DNA of 64,000 nt from Neurospora tetraspora (GCF_033439725.1 NW_026944386.1:3782001-3846000), one strand, 5' to 3'; positions 9,601 through 21,868 are shown, counted from the stretch's first letter. Made by a program: numbers and translations. Notes: generated by a model not told the origin, from the sequence alone.

Positions 9601-11330
9601 GGTGGCTGATTGTCCTTTTCTTTGCTGAGCCCAAGTTGTGGTTGTTCAAAGCTTTGTGGTGGGCGAGAGCGACAAGAAGGAAGGGCGGTAATTTTGGATT
9701 CCTGGTTTCTGCAAGCTGTCTGATCTTGTTAGGTATTTGAACACTGTCGACCCGTGGGGGTAAAAAAGAAAAGAAGCTCGTACCACCCGTGATGGGAACT
9801 TCGAAGAGTGGGAGGTGGCCGGTGGTAGGTAAGTTCGTTGGTGAATGAATCAGGGGGGAAATGTTGTGTGCCCGAGAATTTTGAATGTTCATGCGGATAG
9901 GGCTTAGTCTTGGGGTTTCTTTTGTCCACAAGGAATCCAAAACGGGATCAATAAGTAACTGAAAATGGAATCCCAGACCTTTGTAGTTTCTCCCTCATGA
10001 ACCTTCACCGAATGAGGTATGGTGCCCCTGGACCGGGTAAGAGACTGGCAAACGACCGCGGCTGACAAGCGTCAAAAACGCTTGGTACCAGACTATCTTA
10101 TGCGGTAGTTTGGAGCCTGATGCATAGATACGATGCCAATCCGGTGATTGAGGAGAAGATTACAACATTGCAACGAATGGTAATAAAGAAGACTACAAGC
10201 AAGCAGCAAACGACGAAGAGAACGATGAAAGGCGAAGGGCAAATGGGAGAGCGTAACCTCCAGTAACGTGGCACCAGTGCCTCTGTAACGCACGCAAGAG
10301 CAGGGCACTGATTACATTGTAAACACCGGTACATGTACTGGGAGGAAAGTCAGAGGCTACCTATACACATTCTCTTGGTGGCGACATGGCACGATGGTCA
10401 AAATGTGGAAAGATGTTCTTGCTCCTTATACCTAGGTACCTCTACCTACTTCACACGGCGGTTGGACTCCCAATCAGGCGGCTGGTTCGAATATCATTGC
10501 GTCTGCCCGCGACTCCCATTTTGAACAGTTTTAGGCTTCTTCTGTGCCAGCCGTGGCCCATGATCGTGATGACTTCTATCTGTTGAACACCTGCCAAACT
10601 CTGCTTTCTGTTATACACCGTAGAGACTCGGCACATATACCACCACCAGCTTCGTTTCTCAGTATCGGGCATACAAGGGCATTTTAGTATCTGTCCGGGC
10701 AAGACACGATCCATCTTACCTGCGAAACGGGCTTGAAAGGCGCTTCGTACCCACACATGTTTCGATTTTTAGCGGTCCTAGCCTTTTGCAGCCGTCGCCC
10801 CTTCGGGGACATAAAGCCCCGGGCCACGACGATCGTCTCGTTGTTTGCCGTCCAATTTCTTCTCGGGAACTTGTAGGACACTGTACATCACCAGAGTGGC
10901 GATGCCTGCGAAAGGGCAATGTTTATTGAAACGCCCATCCTTCCACCTGGAGGCGTTGAGGCGGGACCACCAAAGGTGACACGGAAGATCAGCACCAAAG
11001 GTCGCGGTCCGTGGGCCCGCCGAAGCTCCGAAACTGGAAGGAGCGGCGGTTCTACCTATACTGGGCCAAATACAATTAATTGCGGAGCCTATATCCCCAC
11101 TCTTTTCCCAATCAGGCAATTCGCGACTTAAACAAAACTCGAAAAAACCACTTTTAACGTTTGCAATTGAATTACTCTACGACGAGGGAAGTAAAAAGAA
11201 TTATGCCAGTCGCAAAATATTTGTTTCATTTTTACGGTTATTTTGAATCCCTGTATACATTATTACGGGGTTTAGTAGTTGAGAAAATTGAATTAGAACG
11301 TTATTTTCATTGAAATATGACCGTCGCAAG
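9601..11330. other. intergenic, no gene recognised
   Basis: Includes the presumed promoter and 5' leader of the minus-strand 81-aa gene (about 9601-9900). The remainder shows only short, unsupported frames on both strands. Confidence 0.45.
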
Positions 11331-11465
11331 GCCTAGGGAGCAATAGGAATAATAACTTCGAAACTTTAGGAGCAATAGGAGTAATGAGGAGGCAATGAGA
11401 GTAATGGGGAGCAATAGGGAGGCTTTGGGAGTAATGGGGAGATATTGAGAGTAATGAGGCCTTGG
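11331..11465. repeat. degenerate G/A-rich tandem repeat
   Basis: Imperfect copies of a unit like GGAGCAATAGGAGTAATG follow one another, varying to GGCAATGAGAGTAATGGG and GGCTTTGGGAGTAATGGG. The strand is strongly purine-biased. It sits just upstream of a tRNA-like sequence in an AT-rich patch, suggesting old mobile-element debris. Confidence 0.55.
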
Positions 11466-11534
11466 AAGTATTTACCTGGTCTTACTCTACTTTACTTCTT
11501 CTTTATAATACAGCCCTTCCCTTCAAAAATAGCT

Positions 11535-11610
11535 ATTAGCTTAGTGGCCAAGTGGTTATTGAAGGGGTTCTTTCTCTTCAGGTTCGTGTTCGATTCCTCG
11601 TTGTATTAAA
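11535..11610 (+). repeat. tRNA-like Pol III promoter sequence (possible SINE head or tRNA relic)
   Basis: A near-consensus A box (TAGTGGCCAAGTGG, 11542-11555) and B box (GTTCGATTCC, 11588-11597) are spaced as in a tRNA, and a run of A and T follows (11607-11640). The acceptor and T-arm stems pair poorly, with several mismatches in each, so it is not a functional tRNA as I fold it. A tRNA-derived SINE or decayed tRNA gene fits best. Confidence 0.4.
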
Positions 11611-13492
11611 AAAAAAATTTAATTTTCTTTTAATTATAAAGGGCGTTTCACTGTCTTCGTTGGGCGCCTCGGGATCCAGCCGGCTCCGCTCAAGAAAAAC
11701 TATTTTGATAGAGACTTAGGATCAGTGAGGAGTAAACGTCGAGCCCAAATCTTCAGGTACATTAGAACGTACGGAAAGGAGACCGGTGGTCAATGTCAGC
11801 AAAATTTCGACGAGTGGGTCGTCACATAGCCTTACAAGAGTATGCTGGCTCACGACCTCTATAGTATGGCCTGTTCTAAGCCAGGATGATTTGATGATGA
11901 GGTATTTCCCAAGCTTCTACGGTAGCAGGGTAGGTTGTTTCATCCCTCGCAACGTAGCATAAGGGATGGGAAGTGGCAGATTCTAAGAAAGCAACCCCAA
12001 GGTACCTCTACGCTTGTGGCTTGGCCCGAGATACTAAATGCAGATTTGCCTCTCATTCCTGGAACATTTTGAGCAGTCGATGAGGAGCACTGACAACCAC
12101 TTGTTAGGCAAGGATCTAAAGACTAAAAGTGGTAGAAAAGCATCCCAGCAGACTTGTAACAGTGACTCGAGGGGTCGCAGTTGCTAGAATCATATCTACT
12201 ATGGTTGATCGTATCGTATACAGTGAGAAAGAAGCGATAGTAATGGGATTAATCATCGTACCAAGACCAAGATCGACAGCGTAAAAGGTCCTATTGCCAT
12301 ACTTAACACAGCTTCTTAATAGGTGTATCAATGAAATCAGCGGTCTTATTCGGTTGATCAGTGTTCAGTAAATAGTGTTCTTTAATTGCCTAACCAGGCT
12401 TAAACGAAAGAGACATTTTGCTAGAGCGTTCCAAGACACTCTTAAATAACCTTTAAAGGCTTACTATTTTTAACTTAATAATAGCGCACACTACATGTTT
12501 ACTTCAAACAGTAATATAACTAAAAGCATAAGAGACACGTGACGTGGTTGTACTTCAATCCATGTCTTTCTCGCGGAAGCACCGCGTTCGAAGGTGCTGG
12601 TGCATGTGATGTTGGGGCTTTAGGTATAGCTGGAGCAAGGTTACCCACTCAGATTCGCGGGAGGCAATTCCGTGCGGTACTGAGCGATGATATATGATAT
12701 AGTTTGCGCCCAGACCCATGTTGCAGATGAAGTAGACTAATGGAATTGGTGGCATAAGGGGGGAAGTCAACTTAAGCAATGAAGCAATCAACCAGCACAT
12801 GTGTACCTTGGATCTGTAGCCCTAACACCAATGTGTTTACAGTGTTTGCCGGTCCCCATGTTGATGCTCACAACGTGGTCTCGTTCCTGTGAATCCTGTT
12901 ACATCCACCTCCATTTTGAACCCACCTTAGGTAATCGGACTCCCTAGAGGCAAGCAAACTGAATGAGCGAGAGCTGGTGTGGGGGCTGGTGGCCTCAGGC
13001 AGGGTTCCTTCACGTCTCCAGAATGATACATAAGGATCATTTCCCCTCAGCAAAGGTCGGTGTCTGAGCACACAGTTTCTACCCCAATTCTCTTCCGATC
13101 TTGATCTATCTTCAACTTCGCGTCACGAAGGTATCTTCTCAACTGCACCCCTTCTTCTTGATCCTTAAGTTACCATGTTGATCAAACATCAAGACCATGG
13201 GGTCTTTTGTCCAGAACCGAGGTTGACCCCCGCTGTCACTTCACGCTCCAGGGGCCTGATCATTCGGTTTTTCTGTGCATGGATAACCGTCATTAGATTA
13301 CCTGGGTATCTGTAAGTACCTGACAAATCCCGTTTTCCGGCCCATTCCTTGCACGATATTACTTTAACTGACACGAGAAGGAAATCTTTGGGTAGGAGCG
13401 TTCTCTCTTCTCTTCCCGTCCAACATCAAACACCCCGAGCCCCGACACACATCGGAACGAACAAGAGAGCCGCAGTCGTCCAGACTCCAGGT
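11611..13492. other. intergenic, no gene recognised
   Basis: The first part is AT-rich and the rest of ordinary composition. No convincing coding frame, splice pair or RNA gene was seen. Confidence 0.45.
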
Positions 13493-14406
13493 TCAATTCG
13501 TTTGAGCCTCTCGAAAGCATTCCAGGATGAACTCAACTTCTTGAACGTTAGTGGTGATTCCTCTGTCCCATACTCGCTGCACAGCTTCTCTGACCTGAGC
13601 CACCTGCTGGTTCTGCGATTCCGCAGCACCAAATCCGGACTCCTCGAGGTGCTCGTCGAGAATGCGCTGCGAGGCCGCGACGGCGCTTTGCACTCTCTAA
13701 GACATAACAAGCGTGTCAGATTATTCGAAGCTCATAATCAAGTGTCAGGGGCTGGGATCTTATTCACCTCGGGGGCAAGCTTCTCCTTTATCTTTTTCAA
13801 CATCTTGGAAAAGTTTTGCGGTGTCAACTTGGCGCGATCCAGTTCCACGCGAACCCTCTCTCGAACCACTCCCTTTGCCTTCTTCGCATGCTTGCCCAGA
13901 TGCATTCCCTTGAGGATGAGCTTTCGGACTTTCATCCACCTGGGGTCCCCTTCAGTGAGGGCAGGCATCTCCAGGGGCTGGTGTGTTTCTGGCGATGATG
14001 TGCCGAGCACATTGGCGGGCCTAGGCTGAGAAGCCGTGGGGCTCCTCAGACTGCCAGATGAGGGCCCTGCCCGTGGAATCCGCGAGGAGATCGAAGACTG
14101 CGATGAAGATGAAGTCGTCGTATACATCTCTTCGGTCATGCCCATCATATCGTGTAGACCGTTGAAGCTTGCAATGCGGTCATCGATTCCGCTGGACCAC
14201 GGCCAATCCTGGTGCTCATCAAGCATCAACTCGTCCCTATCCTGGTAAGCGTTGGATGGAGGGGAGGAGTATCGGGGTGGGCGGAAGGGTTCAATGTTGC
14301 CATTGACTCGATGTGCGACATGGAAAAATTGGGCGTCGCCCGAACCTTCCACCACAGCGTTGGACGCGTCGAGCATGTCGGCGTCGGTGTCGGCGCAGCC
14401 AGACAT
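13493..14406 (-). CDS. two-exon protein of unknown function with basic helical C-terminus
   Basis: Exon 1 ends at 13768 and exon 2 is 13696-13493. The 71-bp intron has a GTGAAT donor, a TCTGAC branch and a TTAG acceptor, and joins KEKLAPE to RVQSAVAASQ in frame. Without splicing the frame stops soon after the junction. The first in-frame ATG is at 14406, giving about 280 residues. The frame stays open 25 codons further upstream without another ATG, so a 5' exon is possible. The protein begins acidic, passes through a Ser/Pro-rich middle, and ends in a strongly basic helical region (WMKVRKLILKGMHLGKHAKK onward). No domain was recognised; a nucleic-acid or protein-binding helix is possible but unproven. 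Confidence 0.68.
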
Positions 14407-16928
14407 CGGATCGGCTTTATTGGGCAGTTGGATGAGAAAGCCGTCGCTGCCGTGAAAGTCGAAACGGGTAAGGTGAGGCACAGACTTGATCGGTTAAAGA
14501 TTGACGTTCAGCCTTGTCTAAACGCACGAAACGGACGAAATTTATGTGAGTGCGGCTTCAAAGAGCCACGGCAAGTTACCCATGAGCTTGGATACTCGGT
14601 CGCAAGTTGCCAAACAGCAAGGATTTTCCGGGAATTCGACGCTGCTATCCGTGAAACCCTCGTAGAAAACGCATGCCGCCGTCTTGCCGAGTGGTTGCCC
14701 TTTTACATCACCAATGGGAGTTATCTGGCAATGGATGGCGTTTGAAGGCGGCTCCTCGCCTTCATTTTAATACTTGTTTTTGTCAGATTCCGTGAGCAAG
14801 CCTGCTGTCATCCACCGTGATGCTTGGAACTCTGTGGCTTTTGGGGTTGACGAGCCGCGAGTAAGGCGCACGAATCGCAGAGGCCGTTGACAGTCCATCG
14901 TTTGCTTCTCGGCCTGCGAGGCTGGCCGTCGGGAGATCGGAAACACCAAGCCCGTTCACATGCCGTTTTGCTGTGAGAAACAAATATGCTCTACCGTACG
15001 CGGGATGATCCCGCCAAGAATACTCTTCGGCGTTGAGGAGGCGCGGAACGAGCGTTCTGGTCGAAGTTCTGTCGCTCTTGTAGGTCAGCGGTGGTTGTGC
15101 GCAAGTGGCCAAAGATGAAGCTATCACCAAGTCTTGGCATTGTGGATATGTTGCATTTCAGGCGTCCCGCTGATATCTGGCCGTCTTGGGCGCTAATCAA
15201 TTGATGGTTTCGAACTTGGTGCGGTAGATGTGGCATAATTTCATCATCGAGCACGATTAGGGCTCCCGGGGTCAGCCGTCGGCAGCATCGTTGTTAATGG
15301 TTGTTGTTGTTGAGATCCGTCTGGACACGGCAAACGCGCGGACAGGGGAACAGCATACAATGGACGTGACGGGGGGGACGAATTAGCTACTGTGTAAGCA
15401 ATCAGCACCCGGCAGGCATCGTGACACCGGTAACTTTCCTTTTTGCATTCGTTCGGCCAATGGGATGTTCTGCTCAATCGCAAGCCCTGACAGAGTGACA
15501 GGTGCACTTAAGGTTCGACGTCCCCCCGCATTCAGCCTGCCTCCGCGTGAACGAAAATTGTTAGTGCAACCGCTAGAATGGAACTACCGTAGCACGCACG
15601 CTCTTTCACGATCCAACCCGACTACGTACTATCAACACGACACAGTAAGTGGAAGTACATTAAGTTTCTAAAAGGTTATTTGAACGGCTTCATTCTTCCG
15701 AGTTGCTCTCTTGTTTAACTCTCCAGGTCAGGATCTACACGTATACAGACAGCTAGATAGATGCCTTGAAGACTCAGGTGACAAGGCTTGATACGTACCT
15801 CAAGTACGTACCGATTCACTTTGGCATAAGAAGGCCTTGAAGCCCAAACTTCTCCTGGAGGTTGAGAAGATCAACAAGGCCTTTGAAACCAAAAAAGATT
15901 ATTGGCTGAATTGAACTCTTTGTTCCAAGCCCAGGACTCTGCCCTTGTCACAGAAACAGGGTGGGTGAGGTGGGCAATCAGTTTTTACTCTCTGTTTGGA
16001 GTGAAGGAGAGTTCATTCAAAGATTGTTCCAAAGGAGACAGCTTGGCTAACTGCAAAGCCTGCCCAACGGAAGACTTCATTAACTTTCTGACACTCATTC
16101 AGCCCGGGGATGGTATATAGGGTAGTCTCATAAGGCTGGACATTGCGTTCAAAATAAGCAGTATTAACCGTAGCTGTATTATTATTATTTTCTGCCGGTT
16201 TTTGTTCTTAATCAAGTCTCCCGTGGTACGGATAGCGGGACTCGGATCCCGAACACGCAAATCAGCACTGCGAATCTTGTACGATAGGTGCCATAAACAC
16301 CATTGTGAACGCAATTGATCTATGGGATCGCGTAATGAAAAAGATGCCCAGGATGTGCTTGGTTGTGGTCGCCTTCTAGTAGAACAAATCCAACTCCAAC
16401 AACTCGGACGTTCGCTTCGGAAGCCGATGAAATGGAACAAAACAACACCACAAAAACAGATCAGTGCAGCCCACCACAAAACTTGTAGTGAGGAGCAGAA
16501 CTGTTCGTGGTAGTTCGTTAAGACTTCCAATGAAGGAGAGACTTCGTCACCAAACAACAGCCATTCAACCACCAAGGGAAAGGGGAAGCGAAGCTTCGCC
16601 CTCTAAGTTAGTTTTCCTCACAGCGAGGAGCAGATCTGCTGGTTAGTTCACAAGACAAGGGATTCACGAGGGGAACTTAACGATTTCTTTCTGGGGCGAA
16701 GCTCAAGTGTGTTCCAGCTAGCAAAGAATGTCTGGTCTAAGTTGCCTGCCCTCCTTCCTCTCCAACGAGGAAGAAGTGCCTTCCTTTTATCCTCCGAATG
16801 TCCTTGTCCTGGCCACCTTCATCGGATCCCGGAGACAAGTCCGGCCGATCTGCCCCTGTCTAACTGGACCACCCTGCTTCTAATAACCCCTTTTCTACAA
16901 CAAAAACTTGGAAAAAATGCCCCAAATT
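14407..16928. other. intergenic, no gene recognised
   Basis: Short frames only. A plus-strand frame at 14212-14745 overlaps the antisense gene and shows no family signature. A short run of TTG triplets near 15300 is the only repeat noticed. Confidence 0.4.
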
Positions 16929-17489
16929 AATACGTCATCTTGACAACAGTAGAAGGTACCAGAATTTACAAAATTCCTATAAATTTGCTTGTCCTCCCAG
17001 ACCCTTCTAGTGGCACGCTAGAAAAATGAAATAAAGAGAAAGGAATTGAGGATGACATGGAATACATTATATGTCTTGCGAGAAGCCAATAAACCAAACC
17101 AGTCCTGATACGGTACCGATGGATATCATCCGTTTCTGAACATCAAAATGAAACGGTCGGTAATTCGGTGGTAGCCAGAGTACATTCTGGCCGTTGCAAG
17201 TAATCCAAGACCCCTCCTGTTCCAAGCCATAGCTATAGCTATCTTGATTATCTAGTACAACTTGGCTTTCGGTAGTTTCTGTAACTATGTTAATACGTCC
17301 AACGTTGGTATATAGGTAGCGATTGGTAGGGTCAAACGAGATATCGGTCATTATAGTACTAGTAGGAATCGTCTGGAGGCAGCTCCCCGACGCCGGATCC
17401 CAGATCTTGATCATTTGGTCCCCTGAACCAGACGCAAGCCGCTGGCCATTAGGCGAGAATGCCACTGAGTCAACGGGGCTGCTATGGCC
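16929..17489 (-). repeat. inverted copy of the NLR 3' end (left arm)
   Basis: In reverse complement this segment matches 25452-26013: one WD40 repeat, the C-terminal domain and about 140 bp of 3' flank. The two copies start and stop together, so a single duplicated block of roughly 560 bp is inferred. Similarity is high by eye, with scattered substitutions; identity was not computed. Confidence 0.85.
17067..17489 (-). pseudogene. orphan C-terminal fragment of an NLR (one WD40 repeat plus tail domain)
   Basis: The frame encodes a WD40 repeat (VDSVAFSPNGQRLASGSGDQ, ending IKIWDPASGS) followed by the C-terminal domain ending WFIGFSQDI, as in the complete NLR at 21869-25874. No NACHT domain precedes it; upstream residues (to about 17678) are unrelated and unrecognised. 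The remaining 140 or so codons contain no stop, so it is either a young duplication or under some constraint. It could act as a sequence donor for the WD40 array of the full gene; that is inference. Confidence 0.8.
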
Positions 17490-18138
17490 ATGCATTGGGA
17501 AGATGGTCTTGATTGGATGCTTGCTCGCTCTGATGCCCTCCACATCACGTGGTTGAAACTCACGGTGAGCTTCAGGGAAGAAGGTACATTCAGGAACGGT
17601 GAGGTGAGGAAAGGAAGGTGTGAGCGTAGACGAACTTTCCGAATGTGAAGCCTCAAAACGAAATCCCAAGATTAACACAGCGGGTTAGGGTTACCGGCGA
17701 GCACCGAGAGGAAATTTTGCCCAGGAACGTAGAACTGCCGGGCGGCGCGTCATTCTGTTGAGATAATATCGATTATAGCCGTGGCTAGAATTCCCAAAAG
17801 AGGCTCTCCATCGCATTTGGTCCTCGCCATCTATTGCTAAAAGATTGAGCGTCCCCAAGTATCTCGGAGACCGACTGAAACGCGATTTTACTGTAAGCGC
17901 CGAGAGTCACGAGGGAAACTCACCAAAAAAGGAGCGGGCCCGGGGTGGGCTTAAGTCCGCGTGGCGCCCCGCAGCGGCCCGCCGCGTCCCCGCAACCGTC
18001 TCACTCCACCACCAACCCCTGGAGATGACGCCTCAACGAAGAGAATCAGACGCAAGGAACAACAGAGGAAGGCCAACACCATGGAACTTGTACTTAGTAT
18101 TCGGAGGGGAGGTTGGCCATGGCTTCAGACTAGGCAGT
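17490..18138. other. no intact gene recognised
   Basis: Lies between the NLR fragment and the exonuclease relic. Frames are present but show no recognisable domain or reliable splice structure. Confidence 0.4.
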
Positions 18139-18576
18139 CTATGGGTGTGTTGCAGGTGGACCACCACCGCCTGGGCACTTCCAGACCGCCCACGTTTCTG
18201 CCGCGTCCGCGTCATTGCGTACGTCCCAGAAGCATTTAGAAGTGTGGGGATCCTCGAGGATGGCTTTGAGGGTATTTCCGCCTATGCCGGGAGTGGTGAA
18301 AGCAGAGTCGCCGAGGGTTTGGACATCGACATTGCTTGTTGCTTGCGTGGGAAGGACGAGTACCGTCAAGAGGGAGAGGGTTCCATTGCGGCTGAGACTT
18401 TTGCCCTCAAGGTCCAGATAGAACGTGCTGGACGGTGGGATCGAGGAGAGGAAGACCCGAGATATGTCGAAGGGAGTTCGCTGCTGTCCCAGAACGCAAC
18501 TCAGTGTGGAGTTAGTGTATCTTATCCTGTCTGGAGGGCAATTTTGTTGCCAAACTTCAGATTCAAATGCTTGGTG
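18139..18576 (-). pseudogene. 3'-5' exonuclease-domain protein, truncated
   Basis: The minus-strand frame carries the N-terminal half of a DEDD-type 3'-5' exonuclease of the fungal kind: STFYLDLEGKSLSRNGTLS with the D-x-E catalytic motif, then LGDSAFTT, TLKAILEDP and FWDVRNDADA with the second Asp motif. After that the expected continuation is lost: the frame runs into an unrelated Pro/Gly-rich tail and stops at 18139, and the remaining catalytic motifs are absent. The open part has no ATG, so both ends are missing or spliced elsewhere. Shared motifs with the family are clear; loss of function is inferred. Confidence 0.62.
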
Positions 18577-19199
18577 TTAAAATCGAACTGGTTTGGGTCA
18601 GATGTCAGGGGCTTGGCAAACCGGCAATGTCAGCCCTACCGACAATAATAAACGCTGCCGGTATTCAATATATCGAGGTGACATTCATCTGAAACCGTCC
18701 GAGAAAATATCATAGTTTGAAGTTGTGATACGCGAGTTGGCCTTTGAGCTTCGGGTACAGTATTCTGAGCTAGAGCTGTGGTTGCCTTGTCGTTCTCAAC
18801 GCCGCTGTCACCTTGTTTCGCAGCCCTGGCATGCAGCTCTCTCAGCCAATCGATTCGTCTACAAAGGTGTTGGCGGCTGCGCCGGCAGTGTATTGCAAGC
18901 CAACCACCATGGTTATGATATGGTAGGATGGAAGGGAAAAGGTGGGCTAATGCAGGCAGATGAAGAAGGTAGGTTAAGGCAGGTATATGAAGGAGGTTAT
19001 TGTGATTAGTTTGTCGTAGTGGATTACTAAACCGTGATCCAACAAGATAAGAGCGAGAGATTCCCTTGCCACGCTCTCATCTGCATACACATAACTGGGC
19101 CGAGGAGTACGAAGAACCAATCAGGAATGGTCTTCTGACCGAGTGCAATCTTGGTGTTACCCGTGTAAAAGATCTAGCCGCAGTGTCAGGACGGTCTAC
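18577..19199. other. intergenic, no gene recognised
   Basis: No supported coding frame. The part near 18945-19000 may be a weak outer extension of the fold-back element that follows. Confidence 0.4.
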
Positions 19200-19545
19200 T
19201 TTGCTCATAATCCGCCCAATTATATCAATCATTTTAGCGCCGGCTCCCCACTCACTGTAATGCCTCCGTCCGAACGATATAGATATGGGAGGAGGTTGTT
19301 CAATTTTTTGACCCTACCACGTGATTAAAAGACCCGATTGATATCCTTCTAACTCCCATACATAAGCTGCCCCTCACTAAGCTTGTGTATGGGAGTGAGA
19401 AGGATATCAATCGGGTCTTTTAATCACGTGGTAGGGTCAAAAAACTGAACAATCACCTCCCGTATCCAATCGTTCGTTACGGAGGCATTACGGTGAGTGT
19501 GGAGGCGGCGCTAAAGAGATTAATACAATTGGGCAGATGACGAGG
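19200..19545. repeat. long fold-back (inverted-repeat) element, MITE-like
   Basis: Two arms of about 170 bp, near 19200-19370 and 19382-19545, are reverse complements around a short loop (about GCCCCTCACTA). The inner 60 bp of each arm (TTTTTTGACCCTACCACGTG through CCCATACA) is nearly perfect; the outer part, from GCCCAATT to GTAATGCCTCCGT, has scattered mismatches. No coding capacity. The transcript or single strand would form a very long hairpin. A non-autonomous DNA element is the likeliest identity; I could not find a clear target-site duplication. Confidence 0.8.
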
Positions 19546-20655
19546 AAAACGCCTACATCTTGGCGGCGTTCGACGTGCCAACCACAGCTCTGGGATCTGA
19601 TGCCAACTCTATTTAAAGTATGCACAAGCCCGACTTTTCACTCGTCTGCCTTGACCTACCTCTTTCGTCTGCCTATATCGGCCTACGTCCTTCATCTGCC
19701 TGCCTTGCCCTACTTCATTGGTCCAACTATTCGTCGCTCGGTAAAATCCAACATTGACGAGCCCCCAGTATCCGGGAAGAATCCCCGAACCAACGCAATG
19801 GCATCATGTAAATCTTCAAAAGACCGAGAACACAAACTAGGGGAGATATTTACCGGAGTCTATCGCAGCCGACGGCTTGATCAACCTCTCCCACGATTCG
19901 CGACTGCGCTATTGAGCCATACCTCTGGAGAGTGGGACATCCGTAACTGTAACAGCCACCGGTGGTGATGCGAACGTGTGCTTAGCGAAGTAGGGAAATT
20001 TCGGAGCCTTCCCCAAGATGGTTACGGGTGATTGTCGAGGATGGTAAGTCGCCAGAGAAGGTGTCTTCCAAATGAAAAAGAAAGGAGAGAGAAACCCAGA
20101 TCACCCAGACAAGGCAGCAGGATGCTTGTCATCAGATCCCTATCCCAAGTTGTGTTGACGCCAATGCAACTTGTTCAGCCGACTTCATGTCTCTCCCGAC
20201 AGCGCAACCATCCAATATCTGCGAGCGTCTGCATGACAACCACCGCAGATGATAGCAGTGGCACGGTATGGATAACCGAAAGGGCTTTTCAGATGCCAAT
20301 CTACCATGGTCGAAGACGTCGTACTTCATCTAACATGGAGTGATAGGTGAAGAGAGTTTCTTTATGGATTGTGTTTCAAGATAAAAGTTCAGGACATCCC
20401 CCGATTTTTGGTTGCCTTATTCTCGCATTCACATCCTATCCTTGTATCATCAGACTTGGATATGTCAGTTGTTAACTCTTCAAGACCCTCATAGGAACGG
20501 ACATCACACCACTCCACGCACATTCGTTCTCCTCTTCCGACTTTTGGACCCGAATTCAATCCCGATCACGTACCTATAGTCGACAGATTCTTTGACATTT
20601 TGGAAACGAAGCCATATACACGACATCCAAGAGACCTGAATTCAGCACCAGCATC
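19546..20655. other. intergenic, no gene recognised
   Basis: Only unsupported frames. The pyrimidine-rich stretch near 19630-19720 resembles the reverse complement of 18945-19000. Confidence 0.4.
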
Positions 20656-21128
20656 AATGGATCATACTAACCCCGTTCACCTGTCTCATCCGCAATCCGA
20701 AAAGGACTTTCTGGCTCAATACTACGCCAGGCTCTCCTTAGCGGACATGGATGCGGACAAAGTCTCCCATTCCTGCAACTGCCCCTTCCACTGTCACGGT
20801 TACACCTGAAGCGCCAGCCCAGCAATCCCAGATTGTCACAGAGACCACGGGCACGGGAGCTACAAGCCTCACCATCACCACGGTCACGGGTATTGCGGTC
20901 GCAGTCACAGGTAATCCTGTGACACAAGGTAAGCAAACGAGCAGCAAAAAGTTAGATGAGGAACTGGAAACTTACTATCACTAGATCGTGGCAAAGGTGC
21001 TCGAGAACACTCAGAAGCTCATGGAATTGTTGCAAAATGAACTTGATCGGATGAGCAGCGAGGAGGAGAATGATGATCTCGACCTTGCCTCCGACATGAA
21101 AGAAGGTGACCGGACCTTGGAGGGTTAA
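20656..21128 (+). pseudogene. possible small decayed gene upstream of the NLR
   Basis: An ATG at 20656 opens about 35 codons of protein-like sequence (MDHTNPVHLSHPQSEKDFLA onward) and then stops in frame. A second frame continues to a TAG at 20982-20984. A third piece at 20985-21128 reads as a charged helix (VAKVLENTQKLMELLQNELD) with an acidic end and a TAA stop. Potential splice sites (donor near 20929, CTAG acceptor at 20984) do not join the pieces in one phase. It looks like a small gene with frame damage, or a chance series of open frames. No family recognised. Confidence 0.3.
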
Positions 21129-21868
21129 GATCAGAGGAGGATTGGAAACCATAACGCCGCATAACGAACGATGTTCGGTGTCACGGCACTGACGGATGGG
21201 TCCCGGCACGGCGGGACGTGCACGTGATGTCGTGCCGCGTGCACCGGCCATTTGGGCCCTGGGTTGAAACCCTGGGCGCCAGGCGCGCCTTTGCACGTTT
21301 CCCTCTTTTTCTTCTTTATCTTGTGATTCTACTATAGACATAGAATCAACGTGTTCAGCTTTGTCTCTCGTAACCACGTCGCTCGTAACATTTAAGAAAA
21401 GCTAAAAAGCTAAGCCCTACCCGCGCCACGGCCCCATAAATGGTGCAAGCTACTAGGCCGCTACTGGTACACTATTGCCAATCCTGTAGATCCCGTGACA
21501 GAAAGCCACGACCCTTGCCCAAGTCGAGTTATTGATTGGCGCCCTGAAGTCTCTAGGTCCAGAATGCCCGGCCTCTAGAAAAGAAATGTCCTTTGGGTGA
21601 TTGGCCTGTAATTGGGAGGAAGCCGCCAGCCATCTCGCACTTGGTGACAACACAGAGAGTCTCATGCTCCATCATAGCCTCGAGAAAACATAGGGCTCTA
21701 GTTTGTTTTCCTTATTGTGTCCTTAGTGGCAGGATAGAGAAATTCTCGGCACTTCCATAAACTCAATCCATTGATCATCAACCATAGCATCCGCCACCTC
21801 CAAGACAACACGATCATCCTCGAGTGCCTCATCTACCTCAGTTAAGACGTTCCTTCCCCAACGCTACA
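21129..21868. other. upstream region of the NLR gene
   Basis: No gene seen. The last 150 bp, pyrimidine-rich with a CTACAATGC start context at its end, should hold the NLR promoter and leader. Confidence 0.4.

Noticed and set aside
10440-10530. GGTTCGAAT resembling a tRNA B box
   Set aside because: No matching A box at the right distance, and the acceptor and T stems do not pair.
14212-14745. 177-codon plus-strand frame
   Set aside because: Mostly antisense to the spliced minus-strand gene; no recognisable domain and a codon pattern without support.
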